From Pseudomonadota bacterium (lineage in GTDB: Bacteria; Pseudomonadota; Gammaproteobacteria; Burkholderiales; Burkholderiaceae_C), in assembly GCA_020161065.1 (NCBI GenBank), contig JAIUPH010000007.1, positions 372,001 through 436,000 on the forward strand: DNA of 64,000 bases. Reading direction: 5' to 3'. This document shows positions 37,747-46,040 of this stretch, piece by piece (position 1 is the first letter of the stretch; each line of letters begins with the position of its first letter). The notes beneath the pieces are model-generated. The model saw only the letters and a program-made list of their open reading frames with translations, was not told the origin of the DNA and did not search any database. The translations under genes and the position numbers were made by a program.

Positions 37747-39417
37747 TCAGGCCTTCGGCGATTCCGGGATCGCAAAGGCGCCCAGGTCGAGGCCCGTGAC
37801 GAAGCGCGGATCGACGATCAGGCCTACGGTGATGGCGCCGCCGAAGTCCCGCGATGTGGTTGGGGGCCGAGCCGCATCGGCGTGGACCAGCATGTGCAGA
37901 TGGCCCAGCGCCCGTATCACGAGTGCAGGCTGCAGCCCGCGACGTTCCAGTTCGGCCAAGGGGACGAAGATGCCGTTCGATACCGTGCACGCGGCGGCAG
38001 CGCGCGCGTTGCCGTTCAGCGTGGACACGATGGCGCCCAGTGCGTCGCGAACGGCGGGGTTCAGGCGCATGGGAGCCTTCAGCGCGATCGTGGTGGCAGC
38101 GGCTGCTTCGCTCGCGAGAGCGGACGGCGTTGGACCGGTCGGCGACGGCGACAGGGTTCCCACGGCGTCCGGCTCGGCGGCTTCGAGCAGTGACAACTGG
38201 CCCTTCTGCAATGGTGGCGGCGCGGGCCCCGCCGTGGTAGCCATCGTTCCTTTCAGGTCGAGACTCGCCACCAAAGTGCCGTCGAGCGGACGCAGGCTGG
38301 CCTCAGGGCCGGACCAGAGGATGGCCGGAGAGGCCAGCTTGATGGCATCCAGCGGGCCCTTGCTGCCGGGCGGCTGGATCAACCACGTGTCGTGCGAAGC
38401 GTCGCGAGGCTCCGCCACTCCCGCAGAGAGCAGCAGATCAAGCACCGTGTCCGCGGATTTCGGGATGCCGGGCAGTTGATCTGCTTCGAGCAAGGCCTGC
38501 GCATCGGCCGCACATTGCGGCCAGAGCAGGAACAGGCCCTCGTTGCCGTACCAGACGCGCGACTTCTCCCGGTTCGGCACCCAGGCGGGCTCCGCCGACG
38601 CCAGGCGGCGCAGCGCGTCCACGAGGTAGCGCTCGAGGTGCGAGCCGAACTGCGGCGAACCGTAGCGGTCGGCACTGGCCTTGAGGTTTCGGTCGATGAC
38701 CAGGGCCAGCGAGCGGCGGACCAGACTGTCGAGCACATTCGGCTCGCGATACACCGGGAGTCCACCGACGCTGGCAAGCAGGTGCGGGACGATGACCGCA
38801 TTGCCGGCGCCGAGGTTCTGCAGCACGTCGGGCTGGACGACGTGGGGCAGCGCGAACAGACCCAGGCTGCGGGCTTCGGTCGCCTGCGCGCGCCAGCGCA
38901 CGAAGTAGCGCTCCACCCGGCCCTCGGCGAGCCAGGCGGCCAAGGGGGTGAGGTAGGCGGGCCATTCGTTGCCGTCGGCGTCGACGACGATCAACGACGC
39001 CAGCGCTCTGTGCAGTTCGCAGCACAGGCCGCCGATGAAGGTCGCGTGCCGCCAGCGAGGTTCGAGTTGCCGGCGCGTGCTGATGGTCGCCTGACCCGAG
39101 AAGATGTGGGCGTCCGTGCCCTGCAGCGCATAGAACGCCACCTCCAGGCCCAGCTGCAGCAGGCCGCCCGGCTGACGGAAGTAGTTGTCCGATGTGGCGG
39201 GGAGCAGATGAACGTAGCCGGCGTAGGCTTCGATCAGTGCCAACGCGTCGCGCGCGAATGTCTCTTGGTCCACGCCGAAGCACAGGCGGATGCGGGCGAG
39301 CAGGTTTTCATGCTCGGCGAGGATGGAGCCCACGGCCGCACAGACGAACCCCGGATCCGCCGGTGGGTAGGGGTGTTCAGATGAGTCGCCGCGCGGCGAC
39401 GAGGGGCGGCCATGCAT
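37747..39417 (-). CDS. traI: TraI, MOBH-type relaxase with altered HD site
   Basis: 556 residues. The N-terminal TraI_2 (MOBH) domain is recognisable from 'ALIEAYAGYVHLLPATSDNYFRQPGGLLQLGLEVAFYAL' (split here as two adjoining blocks) and 'LEPRWRHATFIGGLCCELHRALASL'. MOBH relaxases nick the transfer origin using an HD-type metal site. Where the family usually has His residues in the GGLL-x-H-x-LEV block and an HD pair in the second block, this protein shows Leu and Cys-Glu. The C-terminal part includes a conserved 'GIFVPLAELERRGLQPALVIRAL' domain as in other MOBH TraI. The ATG at 39417 is the likely start; the longer open frame upstream is not convincing. It may be a divergent or inactive relaxase. 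Confidence 0.8.
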   Translation of the reverse strand: MHGRPSSPRGDSSEHPYPPADPGFVCAAVGSILAEHENLLARIRLCFGVDQETFARDALALIEAYAGYVHLLPATSDNYFRQPGGLLQLGLEVAFYALQGTDAHIFSGQATISTRRQLEPRWRHATFIGGLCCELHRALASLIVVDADGNEWPAYLTPLAAWLAEGRVERYFVRWRAQATEARSLGLFALPHVVQPDVLQNLGAGNAVIVPHLLASVGGLPVYREPNVLDSLVRRSLALVIDRNLKASADRYGSPQFGSHLERYLVDALRRLASAEPAWVPNREKSRVWYGNEGLFLLWPQCAADAQALLEADQLPGIPKSADTVLDLLLSAGVAEPRDASHDTWLIQPPGSKGPLDAIKLASPAILWSGPEASLRPLDGTLVASLDLKGTMATTAGPAPPPLQKGQLSLLEAAEPDAVGTLSPSPTGPTPSALASEAAAATTIALKAPMRLNPAVRDALGAIVSTLNGNARAAAACTVSNGIFVPLAELERRGLQPALVIRALGHLHMLVHADAARPPTTSRDFGGAITVGLIVDPRFVTGLDLGAFAIPESPKA

Positions 39418-39686
39418 GCTGCCACTTTCCTCGGGCGAGACGGCGCAACGCGACCGTGAAAGGTCGGCGAGATGGGGGGCTTTCGCCGTTGTCCCATGGC
39501 TCACTTCGTAGGGTTGCGCGAAGGTAGCGGAGGACTCGGGACTCGGACTACAGAGGGCTCTTGATCCCGCAAAGCTGAGTGACGGTTCAAGACCGACCTG
39601 GGGCGCCAACTTTGAATTGCGAACAGCAGCGTTGGCGGTCTTGCCGGATCTCTGCCGGTGCGCTTCGGCCGCGACCGTCCCGCGCC

Positions 39687-40610
39687 TTAGTCGTCGTGCT
39701 TCAGCGCGGCGGCGAGATGTCGCTGCGCGGCGGTGGATGTGTTTGCATGAACTGCCTTCAGCGTGCGCTCTCTTGCCATAACAGCCCTCTGCAAAAAGCG
39801 CGTTCGGCGCTCGGCGCTCATGCCGGCCGCGACGTTCGTGCCGGTGCCAGCGATATCGGGTACTTCAGTGGCCCACGCGTTCAGTGAGACCCCATAGCTG
39901 TCTTTCCAGTCGGATACCCGCGCCTGACCGGCCTGCGCTGCAAGAAAGTCGAAGAACTGGAGCAAGCCATCGGTCAGTGACTCCATCCGCTGACGGCTGA
40001 AGAGCGTGATTGCCAGCGTCTCGATCAGGAAGGAGCGAACGCGAGCTGTCTGAGGCAACGAGGCGTTCCAGTGCTTGACCAGCTTGACCAGTGGCTTGAG
40101 ATGACCGTTGTTGACGGCGTTGACCTCGGCCGAGATCAGCTTGTGCCTTGTCGGCGACGAGCGAATCCAGGTGCCGTCTTTTCGGTCCGGAACGACGATG
40201 AACGCAGATTCGGGGCTCTCCTCGATCGCAGGCACACAGTCGATGTCTACGTGCGCCAACGCGAGCCGCACTGAGCGGCGCTGGGTGTGGACAGAGGTTT
40301 GCGGGTAGCGCAGGCGAAGCGCCCGTGCGAATGATTCCAGGACCTTGTCCGGAGAGGGGCGGACCAACCTTCCCAGCAGACCGGTCTGCCAAGAGGTCGG
40401 GTCGATCGTGAAGATGATGTCAACGTCGTCGAGCGGATAGATTGCGGTGTCGCGGCTGTAGCTGCCGCTGAGATAGCTTCCCGTGATACGACTCGCCATC
40501 TGGCCGCTGTCCAACAGCTCGCGCAGGTGGCGATGGCTGCGCTGGGCGCCGCGCGCCTGTGTCGGCGTTGGCTCGATCATCCGCAGCACCGAGCGCAGGT
40601 ACGTATCCAT
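39687..40610 (-). CDS. Second CD-NTase-like nucleotidyltransferase in CBASS operon
   Basis: 307 residues. The nucleotidyltransferase core is intact: 'YLSGSYSRDTAI' (Gly49-Ser50), the metal-binding pair Asp62/Asp64 in 'PLDDVDIIF', and a third acidic site in 'HVDIDCVPAIE' (Asp122/Asp124), the DncV/cGAS-like pattern. The C-terminal half is helical, as in OAS/CD-NTase folds. It starts 1 nt after the SAVED gene stop, so it belongs to the CBASS operon, which already has a CD-NTase at its head (43629-44594). It could make a second signal, act as a decoy, or modify RNA or protein; the sequence does not decide. Confidence 0.75.
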   Translation of the reverse strand: MDTYLRSVLRMIEPTPTQARGAQRSHRHLRELLDSGQMASRITGSYLSGSYSRDTAIYPLDDVDIIFTIDPTSWQTGLLGRLVRPSPDKVLESFARALRLRYPQTSVHTQRRSVRLALAHVDIDCVPAIEESPESAFIVVPDRKDGTWIRSSPTRHKLISAEVNAVNNGHLKPLVKLVKHWNASLPQTARVRSFLIETLAITLFSRQRMESLTDGLLQFFDFLAAQAGQARVSDWKDSYGVSLNAWATEVPDIAGTGTNVAAGMSAERRTRFLQRAVMARERTLKAVHANTSTAAQRHLAAALKHDD

Positions 40611-40611
40611 G

Positions 40612-42150
40612 TCAGCGCGCCTCGTCGCCCTGGACGCGAGCCGAGATCGGCAGGCTCAACGAGGCTCGATACCCGCCGCCGTTCAAGCCTTCGAAGTCAT
40701 ACTCGTACAGCTTGATGCGGCCGAGCGAAGGCTGACGTTGGCCGAGGAAGAACGAGAACGCGTTAGGCGCGGCGACGAACAGGTGTACGGTTTTTCCGGG
40801 TCGCTTGATCCGGTTGATCTCGAGGGCAAGAGCTTCGGCCAGTTCGAAGGCATGTCGACCGCTTGCGACGACCTTGTTTCCAGGCCTCGTCGTTGGCGAC
40901 GCAAGCAGCAGAGTGCGGATGCCGGACATGCCCTTGATGTTTGCGAGCACAGCCGGGGTGACATCGTGCGTCAGCGATACGGCGACAGCAAGGTCGTCGC
41001 CATCGGCGCTGCTGGCCTGATGTGCAAAGGTCCAGGTCGGCCAGGTCGGATTGGACGGCGTGTCGTCGGCATGCCAGACGAGCCGGTTCAAGACGCGCTG
41101 TTCCAACTGAACGTTGAGGCCAGACTTGATGTTCAGGACGGAGCCGGCTGCGAAGGCCAGCGTCGCATGCGCATCAAGGATCAGATGGATCGGGCCATGT
41201 CGGCGCGCGCCGTCGACGAGGAAGGCCTTCATCTGCGGGAACAGCGCCGTAGTCCAGTCGTCGTCGGATCGGATAGGGCGTTCGTCGAAGTAGCGCACGA
41301 GGTCGAGAACCTCCGAGCACCGATCCTCCAGATGGTCCACGGGGTGCTCGAAGGACTTGACGCCGAGACTGAAGTGCGCCGTCGGCGGTTGCTCGAAAAG
41401 GCCTTGCTGGCTGCAGACCGCCCGAAATTCCTCGGCGTCGAACTCGATGCGGCCTTGCGCCAGCCACTGATAGGTCAAGTCGTCGTACCAGCAGGTGTCT
41501 TCGTGTGGCGGCACGCGCCGCATCCCTCGGAATTGAAGCAGGCGGTCAATTTCGTCGCGCAGGTCCAGCAGCGTCGATGCATCGGTCGCAAACGCGAGCG
41601 ACGATGCCAGCATGCGCAGGCCGGTTTCGTCCAACTCGAGGTGCTCACACCAGGTCGCGCGCAGCTTGCCCAGAGCGCTGCGCGACGTCGAGCCGTCGAA
41701 CAGTCGATCGACACGCACGGCGCCATCGCGTTGGTTGATGGTCTTCGACAGGGGGTCAGCCACGGTCAAGCGCCAGTTGCTCAGCAGCGTGAACCGGACG
41801 CCGACGCCGTCGGGCGCGAACTTCAGTTGGGCGGCCTTGGCACGTTGCAGCAGAGAGGTGCTGCTCGCGTTGATGAAATCGGGGTCGATGAGCTGCGCAT
41901 GGCCATACTCGCCGGCGTTGACGTGCCACTTACATTGGATGTGTTGACGCAACAGCGGGCGCCCATCCTGATCGTTGTAGCCACGGCCATGTGCGTACTC
42001 GACCCAGATGTCGTCGAAGCCTTTCGGACCCAGCTCGAAAGCGACCTTCGCGATCGCGGTGTCGCGATCGAGCAGGTGCAGCGCCTTGCGCCAGAACTGC
42101 CGCGCCTGGAAGGCGTGCCCGTCGCGCATCGAAGCTATGGCCTGTGTCAT
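40612..42150 (-). CDS. cap4: Cap4-like CBASS effector: nuclease-SAVED
   Basis: 512 residues. The N-terminus has a PD-(D/E)xK-like nuclease core: Asp46/Asp47 in 'GPKGFDDIWVEY' and Gln72-x-Lys74 in 'LLRQHIQCKWHV', as in the DUF4297 domain of Cap4. The last 170 residues are a SAVED domain, with the end block 'KTVHLFVAAPNAFSFFLGQ' (His, Ala-Pro-Asn). SAVED binds a cyclic oligonucleotide and activates the nuclease, which destroys DNA of phage and host. It follows the TRIP13-like gene by 35 nt. Confidence 0.86.
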   Translation of the reverse strand: MTQAIASMRDGHAFQARQFWRKALHLLDRDTAIAKVAFELGPKGFDDIWVEYAHGRGYNDQDGRPLLRQHIQCKWHVNAGEYGHAQLIDPDFINASSTSLLQRAKAAQLKFAPDGVGVRFTLLSNWRLTVADPLSKTINQRDGAVRVDRLFDGSTSRSALGKLRATWCEHLELDETGLRMLASSLAFATDASTLLDLRDEIDRLLQFRGMRRVPPHEDTCWYDDLTYQWLAQGRIEFDAEEFRAVCSQQGLFEQPPTAHFSLGVKSFEHPVDHLEDRCSEVLDLVRYFDERPIRSDDDWTTALFPQMKAFLVDGARRHGPIHLILDAHATLAFAAGSVLNIKSGLNVQLEQRVLNRLVWHADDTPSNPTWPTWTFAHQASSADGDDLAVAVSLTHDVTPAVLANIKGMSGIRTLLLASPTTRPGNKVVASGRHAFELAEALALEINRIKRPGKTVHLFVAAPNAFSFFLGQRQPSLGRIKLYEYDFEGLNGGGYRASLSLPISARVQGDEAR

Positions 42151-42185
42151 GACGTCAGTCCTTGCGTCTTGAACTGCCCTTCGGA

Positions 42186-43112
42186 TTAGCCGTCCTTGAA
42201 TGGCGGTGTGGGTGCCATCGCGCGGGCGATCTCGAGCGCTCGCGTGCCCTTGATGGGGCCGTCGGGGTACGCATCGAGAACGATGGCTGGCAGCAGGCGC
42301 TGCGTCAGGTCGGAGAACGTGAAGCCGTACCCAGATTTTCCGCGCTCGCCCGTCGCTTCGGATAGCGCGGTCAATTCCGATGCCTTGAACCCGGCGTCGC
42401 CAAGCCAGCGCTTGAAGACGTCGAGGCGCTGTTCCGTGGTTGGACGGGAGAACTGCAGGATGTCGGCCGCACGGCGGCGTACGGCAGGGTCGAGGGCGCT
42501 CAGGCGGTTGGTGCACATCAGCACTGCGGCCGGCACCCTGGCGCTAGCAATGCGATCGATGCCGCGAATAAACGCGTTGACGCCTGCGCGATCCTCGTGG
42601 TGCATCTGCTCGGTCTCACGCGATTGCGCCAACGCGTCGGCTTCGTCGACCAGCAGGATGACACCGCCGCGTGCAGCGCCCTTGGTCGACTTCATCTTGG
42701 CGGCTTCCGCGTGCGCCTGCTCGAAGGCGGAGCTGACGAGCTGCGTCATCTCGCCGACGCGGCCTTGGCCGCGCGATGACAGGCTGAGCGGCAGTAGCGT
42801 TATCTCGATCTTTTCCTGCCGCGCAACCAGGTCGCCGATCGTCTCGGCGAGTTCGGTCTTGCCGGAGCCGACGTCACCGGACAAGATGACCAGTGGCGGC
42901 CGCCGAAGGACCGCGTCGAGCAGATGGCCGGCGCCGGCGTGGTGGTCGGCCAGCCACTTCTGCAGACCGCTCGGGTTGATCAACACGCCCAGCATGTTGG
43001 CCAGGCGCTTGACCTTGTCATCGACGCCGATCAAGCGCTCTAGCCGCATGCGTGCATCGACGTCGGGCAGCGTGATGCTGCGCTCGAAGAGCGTGGCTTG
43101 GTGCTGCGTCAT
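42186..43112 (-). CDS. cap6: Cap6, TRIP13-like AAA+ ATPase of type III CBASS
   Basis: 308 residues, a single AAA+ domain: Walker A 'ILSGDVGSGKTELAE' (77-90), Walker B 'GGVILLVDEADALAQ', sensor 1 'AAVLMCTNRLSALDPAV' and arginine finger region 'VRRRAADILQF'. In type III CBASS the TRIP13-like protein removes the HORMA protein from the CD-NTase and switches it off. The ATG overlaps the HORMA stop (ATGA), fitting a stoichiometric pair. Confidence 0.88.
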   Translation of the reverse strand: MTQHQATLFERSITLPDVDARMRLERLIGVDDKVKRLANMLGVLINPSGLQKWLADHHAGAGHLLDAVLRRPPLVILSGDVGSGKTELAETIGDLVARQEKIEITLLPLSLSSRGQGRVGEMTQLVSSAFEQAHAEAAKMKSTKGAARGGVILLVDEADALAQSRETEQMHHEDRAGVNAFIRGIDRIASARVPAAVLMCTNRLSALDPAVRRRAADILQFSRPTTEQRLDVFKRWLGDAGFKASELTALSEATGERGKSGYGFTFSDLTQRLLPAIVLDAYPDGPIKGTRALEIARAMAPTPPFKDG

Positions 43113-43624
43113 GCATAGCTCCTCATGCTTGAGCGGCCCAGCGCGCGACCACCGGAGCTGTAGGTGCGGTCGCTGACGAAGTAGCCCGCTGAACTCGGCT
43201 CTTCAGCGCCGCCGCGCTGGAACGGCAGAGATTGCTTGAAGGCATCGCGTTGCTGCGGCGTGAGGCCGTGCCACTTGGCGCTGTAGACCAGGTAGCTGTA
43301 GAAGTCGGCGCCGACGACGCTGGCCCCGGGCCGCACTTTGCCGGGATCGTCATCAACGCCGCCGGCGGCGAACTCCTGCGCGGTGTAGCGCAGCGTCGGC
43401 TCGATCCATTGGCCGTCGCGCTTGAAGCCGTAAGTCACGGTGTCAAGGTAGCCGTGGCGCAGCAACTCCACGATCTCGGTCTCGTAGCGGTCGATCGACG
43501 CATCGCTCGGATGGTCGTAGAAACGTTGCAGCCGCATCAGATCGGTCTTGACCTTCGCGCCGAGGTGCCGCGCGTGGGTGACGGTGAACGAGGTTGACTC
43601 GGACAGGGTGTAGGAGGTGCTCAT
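43109..43624 (-). CDS. cap7: Cap7, bacterial HORMA-domain protein of CBASS
   Basis: 171 residues. The start 'STSYTLSESTSFTVTHARHLGAKV' continuing with 'KTDLMRLQRFY' is the signature of bacterial HORMA proteins of type III CBASS, followed by 'ELLRHGYLDTVTYGFKRDGQWI'. HORMA senses a phage peptide, binds the CD-NTase and activates it. A TTG just upstream would add one residue; the ATG at 43624 has AAGGA about 10 nt before it. The gene lies between the CD-NTase and TRIP13-like genes, the standard order. Confidence 0.87.
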   Translation of the reverse strand: MSTSYTLSESTSFTVTHARHLGAKVKTDLMRLQRFYDHPSDASIDRYETEIVELLRHGYLDTVTYGFKRDGQWIEPTLRYTAQEFAAGGVDDDPGKVRPGASVVGADFYSYLVYSAKWHGLTPQQRDAFKQSLPFQRGGAEEPSSAGYFVSDRTYSSGGRALGRSSMRSYA

Positions 43625-43628
43625 CAAT

Positions 43629-44594
43629 TCATCCTTGGAACGAGCTGCCGAAGACCTTCTGCCAGTAGCGCACCGTCAGTTCCTTGGTCGGTGCCGCGAG
43701 CGCCGCGTCGATGGCGTCGCCGGCGTCAAGCGCCGCGTCGACGATCGCGTCGGCCTGCTCTCGCGTGTAGAGCTTGGCGACGTTATTGCTCGGATTGATC
43801 GGGTCGAAGATCTGCACCACGTCATCGACCTTTGCGGCGTCCGAGGCCGGATAGTGGTCAGTGAACACAATTCGTTCGCGCAGGCCGCTGCGCGCCACGT
43901 AGGTGAAGAACGCCTGCATCGCGTTCGGGTAGTCGGAGAAGTCAGTGCCCGTGTCGCAGAGCTTCGCGAGGATCAGCTCGACCATGAACGACTTGAAGCG
44001 GAACCCTTCGCGCTCCTGCTTCACGCGCCGCGCCCAGAACTTGATCAGACGCACCACCTGGGCGAAGTGAGCCGGCTGCGCCGTCTTGCGCTTACGGATG
44101 AACTCCAGGTGCAGCGGGATGCTGGTCTCGAGGAACGATCCGTCATCCTGGCTGATCAGGTTGCCGCGCCACTCGGGGTCGCCGCAGTACAGCACCGGCA
44201 CGACGTCAACGTCCAGTCCGCTGCCGCGGAAGGACACGGTGACGGAGTAGGTCTGCGGCTTGACCTGGTCGGCGTTGAAGTTGGGAAAGGCCTTGCGCAG
44301 CTTCTCGGCCAAGTAGCCGAGCAGCGCTTGGACATCCTTCGGCGCGTCGGAGCCCGAGACGTACATCGCGACATCGATGTCGTTCAGGCTGCGCAGCGCC
44401 GTGCCCTTGGCGAGGCTGCCCGACAGCTGCATCTTGCGCAGCGAGAAGTCGGGGTGCTCAGAGAGGTAGGTCTCGAGCTTCTCGCGCAGCCGCCGAACTT
44501 GGGCGCGGTACTCCGACGCCTTGTCCCGGGGCAGGTTGACCCGTTCGTCGGCGAAGCGGACGATGTCGGCGTGGTCGATGTGGTTTCGCGACAT
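43629..44594 (-). CDS. cdnD: CD-NTase, cyclic oligonucleotide synthase of type III CBASS
   Basis: 321 residues. The active site has 'MQLSGSLAKGTALRSLNDID' with Gly59-Ser60 and Asp72/Asp74, and 'SGLDVDVVPVLY' (Asp130), then a helical OAS-like C-terminal domain. It makes the cyclic second messenger once bound by HORMA; it is likely of clade C or D (clade from context, not alignment), and SAVED effectors usually read trinucleotide signals. It is the first gene of the minus-strand operon, with AAGGAA upstream of the ATG and a promoter at 44673-44701. Confidence 0.88.
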   Translation of the reverse strand: MSRNHIDHADIVRFADERVNLPRDKASEYRAQVRRLREKLETYLSEHPDFSLRKMQLSGSLAKGTALRSLNDIDVAMYVSGSDAPKDVQALLGYLAEKLRKAFPNFNADQVKPQTYSVTVSFRGSGLDVDVVPVLYCGDPEWRGNLISQDDGSFLETSIPLHLEFIRKRKTAQPAHFAQVVRLIKFWARRVKQEREGFRFKSFMVELILAKLCDTGTDFSDYPNAMQAFFTYVARSGLRERIVFTDHYPASDAAKVDDVVQIFDPINPSNNVAKLYTREQADAIVDAALDAGDAIDAALAAPTKELTVRYWQKVFGSSFQG

Positions 44595-44650
44595 GTTCTC
44601 ATTCCTTGGTGAGCCGGCTGCGCACTCCAGCCGGTACCTCATGACGAAAA

Positions 44651-44701
44651 GTTCGGGATATCGAACAAGCGAAGTGTTGCACGAAATTCCGACACGGTCA
44701 A
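44651..44701 (-). promoter_or_regulatory. CBASS operon promoter with overlapping operator palindrome
   Basis: On the minus strand a -35 box TTGACC (44696-44701) and a -10 box AACACT (44673-44678) are spaced by 17 nt. Just downstream, around the expected transcription start, GTTCG-6 nt-CGAAC forms a perfect inverted repeat (44651-44666). This is the place where a repressor would block initiation. The divergent XRE gene at 44757 is the obvious candidate. The -10 is weak, which agrees with a tightly held operon. Confidence 0.45.
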
Positions 44702-44708
44702 ATCAGAA

Positions 44709-44717
44709 GTTCGGAAC
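44709..44717. promoter_or_regulatory. Second GTTC/GAAC operator-like site before XRE gene
   Basis: GTTCGGAAC is a short inverted repeat with the same GTTCG/GAAC half-sites as the palindrome at 44651-44666, 40 nt upstream of the XRE start. Two related sites in the 162-nt divergent region fit control of both promoters by one repressor. Confidence 0.38.
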
Positions 44718-44756
44718 CGTGGTAGGCTCTGTTATCGGCCTAGCCTGGAGACGCAA

Positions 44757-45080
44757 ATGACGACTCGTCTCGGCGACAAGTTGCGCGAGCTGCGCAAGCA
44801 GCGTCGCTGGACACTGGAGCACGTGGCCGAACAGGCTGGCCTCAGCAAAAGTTACTTGTGGGAGCTGGAGAACCGTGAGTCCCAGCGCCCCTCGGCGGAA
44901 AAGCTGACGGCGTTGGCCGACGCGCTAGGAGTGGCGACCTCGTATTTTCTCGAGGAGGACACCCGGGCGCCCGAGGAACGGCACCTCGACGAGGCCTTCT
45001 TTCGCGGCTATCAGAAGCTTGAGCCGGAGGCCAAGGAGCAGCTCCGCAAGATTCTGAGTACGTTCAAGAAGGGCTCGTGA
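44757..45080 (+). CDS. capH: CapH-like XRE-family repressor
   Basis: 107 residues: an N-terminal XRE helix-turn-helix ('RLGDKLRELRKQRRWTLEHVAEQAGLSKSYLWELE', given as known family region 4-40) and a C-terminal helical tail ('EAKEQLRKILSTFKKGS'). It is divergent from the CBASS operon and overlaps the metalloprotease gene by 4 nt (GTGA). This matches CapH, which represses CBASS until cleaved by CapP after DNA damage. The GTTCG-type palindromes between the two operons are its likely sites. Confidence 0.82.
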   Translation: MTTRLGDKLRELRKQRRWTLEHVAEQAGLSKSYLWELENRESQRPSAEKLTALADALGVATSYFLEEDTRAPEERHLDEAFFRGYQKLEPEAKEQLRKILSTFKKGS

Positions 45081-45958
45081 CAGGCCTACCGTGGACGCCC
45101 CAGCGCGCTGCGACCAGGCTGGTGCGCATCGCCCAGGCGTACAGCGCGGCCCACGGCTTGCCACCCTTTCCAATCGACGTCGAGCTGTTGGCACTCGACG
45201 CGGCAAACATCTTTGGATGGACGGACCCCATCAGCGAAGTGAAGGCCGCGCCGATCAAGTCGTTCGAAGGCGCGCTGTTCCCGGACGACGGGCGCTCGCG
45301 CTGGTTGCTGCTCTACAACGAGTGGCTGACTTCCAAGGGGCGTGTTCGATTCACCCAGGCGCACGAGCTCGGCCACTACATCCTGCACCGCCTTCAACGC
45401 GACTCCTTCGAATGCAGCGCAGCCGACATGCTGGATTGGTCGCAGGACGACAAGGACATGGAAGGGCAGGCGGACCTGTTTGCCTCCTATCTGCTGATGC
45501 CGCTCGACGACTTCCGTCAGCAGGTGCCGGCTGCTGTCGATCTGGACATCCTTGGCCGATGTGCTGATCGCTACGGCGTCTCTCTGACCGCCGCGATGCT
45601 GAAATGGCTCAGCTACACCGACGAGAAGGCGGTGGTCGTGATGTCCAAGGATGGCTTCATCGACTGGGCTTGGTCTAGTGAGCCCGCTTTCAAGGCGGGG
45701 GCGTTCTTCCGAAGCAGGGCCGCGCCTATCGAGGTGCCGTCGGCATCCCTGGCAGCCGATGCATCAGTGCGCCACGACCGCGCTGGGCAGCACATCAAGG
45801 CGAGCACTTGGTTCCGGCATGCAGAGCCTTCGACGCTCGTTCGCGAGATGAAAATTACTGCCGACCAGTACGACTGCACGATCTCGCTGCTCTGCCTGCC
45901 GCGATCGGCCGAGGCTTGGCCGCCGCGCGTGCGAGATGAGTCAGGAGGCGACGAGTGA
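45077..45958 (+). CDS. capP: CapP-like ImmA/IrrE metalloprotease
   Basis: 293 residues. The zinc site is His96-Glu97-x-x-His100 in 'TQAHELGHYILHR', with Glu129 in 'DMEGQADLFASYLLMP' as the third ligand, the ImmA/IrrE (M78) pattern. Cys113 lies shortly after the HExxH motif, the region where a cysteine switch has been described for CapP. Together with the XRE repressor it forms a cleave-to-derepress pair that would raise CBASS expression on DNA damage. The C-terminal 130 residues are a separate domain, probably the sensor. The GTG start is coupled to the repressor stop. Confidence 0.82.
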   Translation: MTGLPWTPQRAATRLVRIAQAYSAAHGLPPFPIDVELLALDAANIFGWTDPISEVKAAPIKSFEGALFPDDGRSRWLLLYNEWLTSKGRVRFTQAHELGHYILHRLQRDSFECSAADMLDWSQDDKDMEGQADLFASYLLMPLDDFRQQVPAAVDLDILGRCADRYGVSLTAAMLKWLSYTDEKAVVVMSKDGFIDWAWSSEPAFKAGAFFRSRAAPIEVPSASLAADASVRHDRAGQHIKASTWFRHAEPSTLVREMKITADQYDCTISLLCLPRSAEAWPPRVRDESGGDE

Positions 45959-46040
45959 CTGCAACGCGGTCGAAATCCTGAGTACCGACGCCTGTGGTCG
46001 ACTAAAGGTGCCGACGACTCGGATGCGCTTCAACCCCTTG

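Noticed and set aside
39418..39609. Longer TraI start reaching 39609
   Set aside because: The extra region lacks family similarity and looks like the promoter region of traI; the ATG at 39417 fits better.
40483..42189. 568-codon plus-strand open frame opposite the SAVED gene
   Set aside because: Low-complexity antisense frame; SAVED and nuclease motifs support the minus strand.
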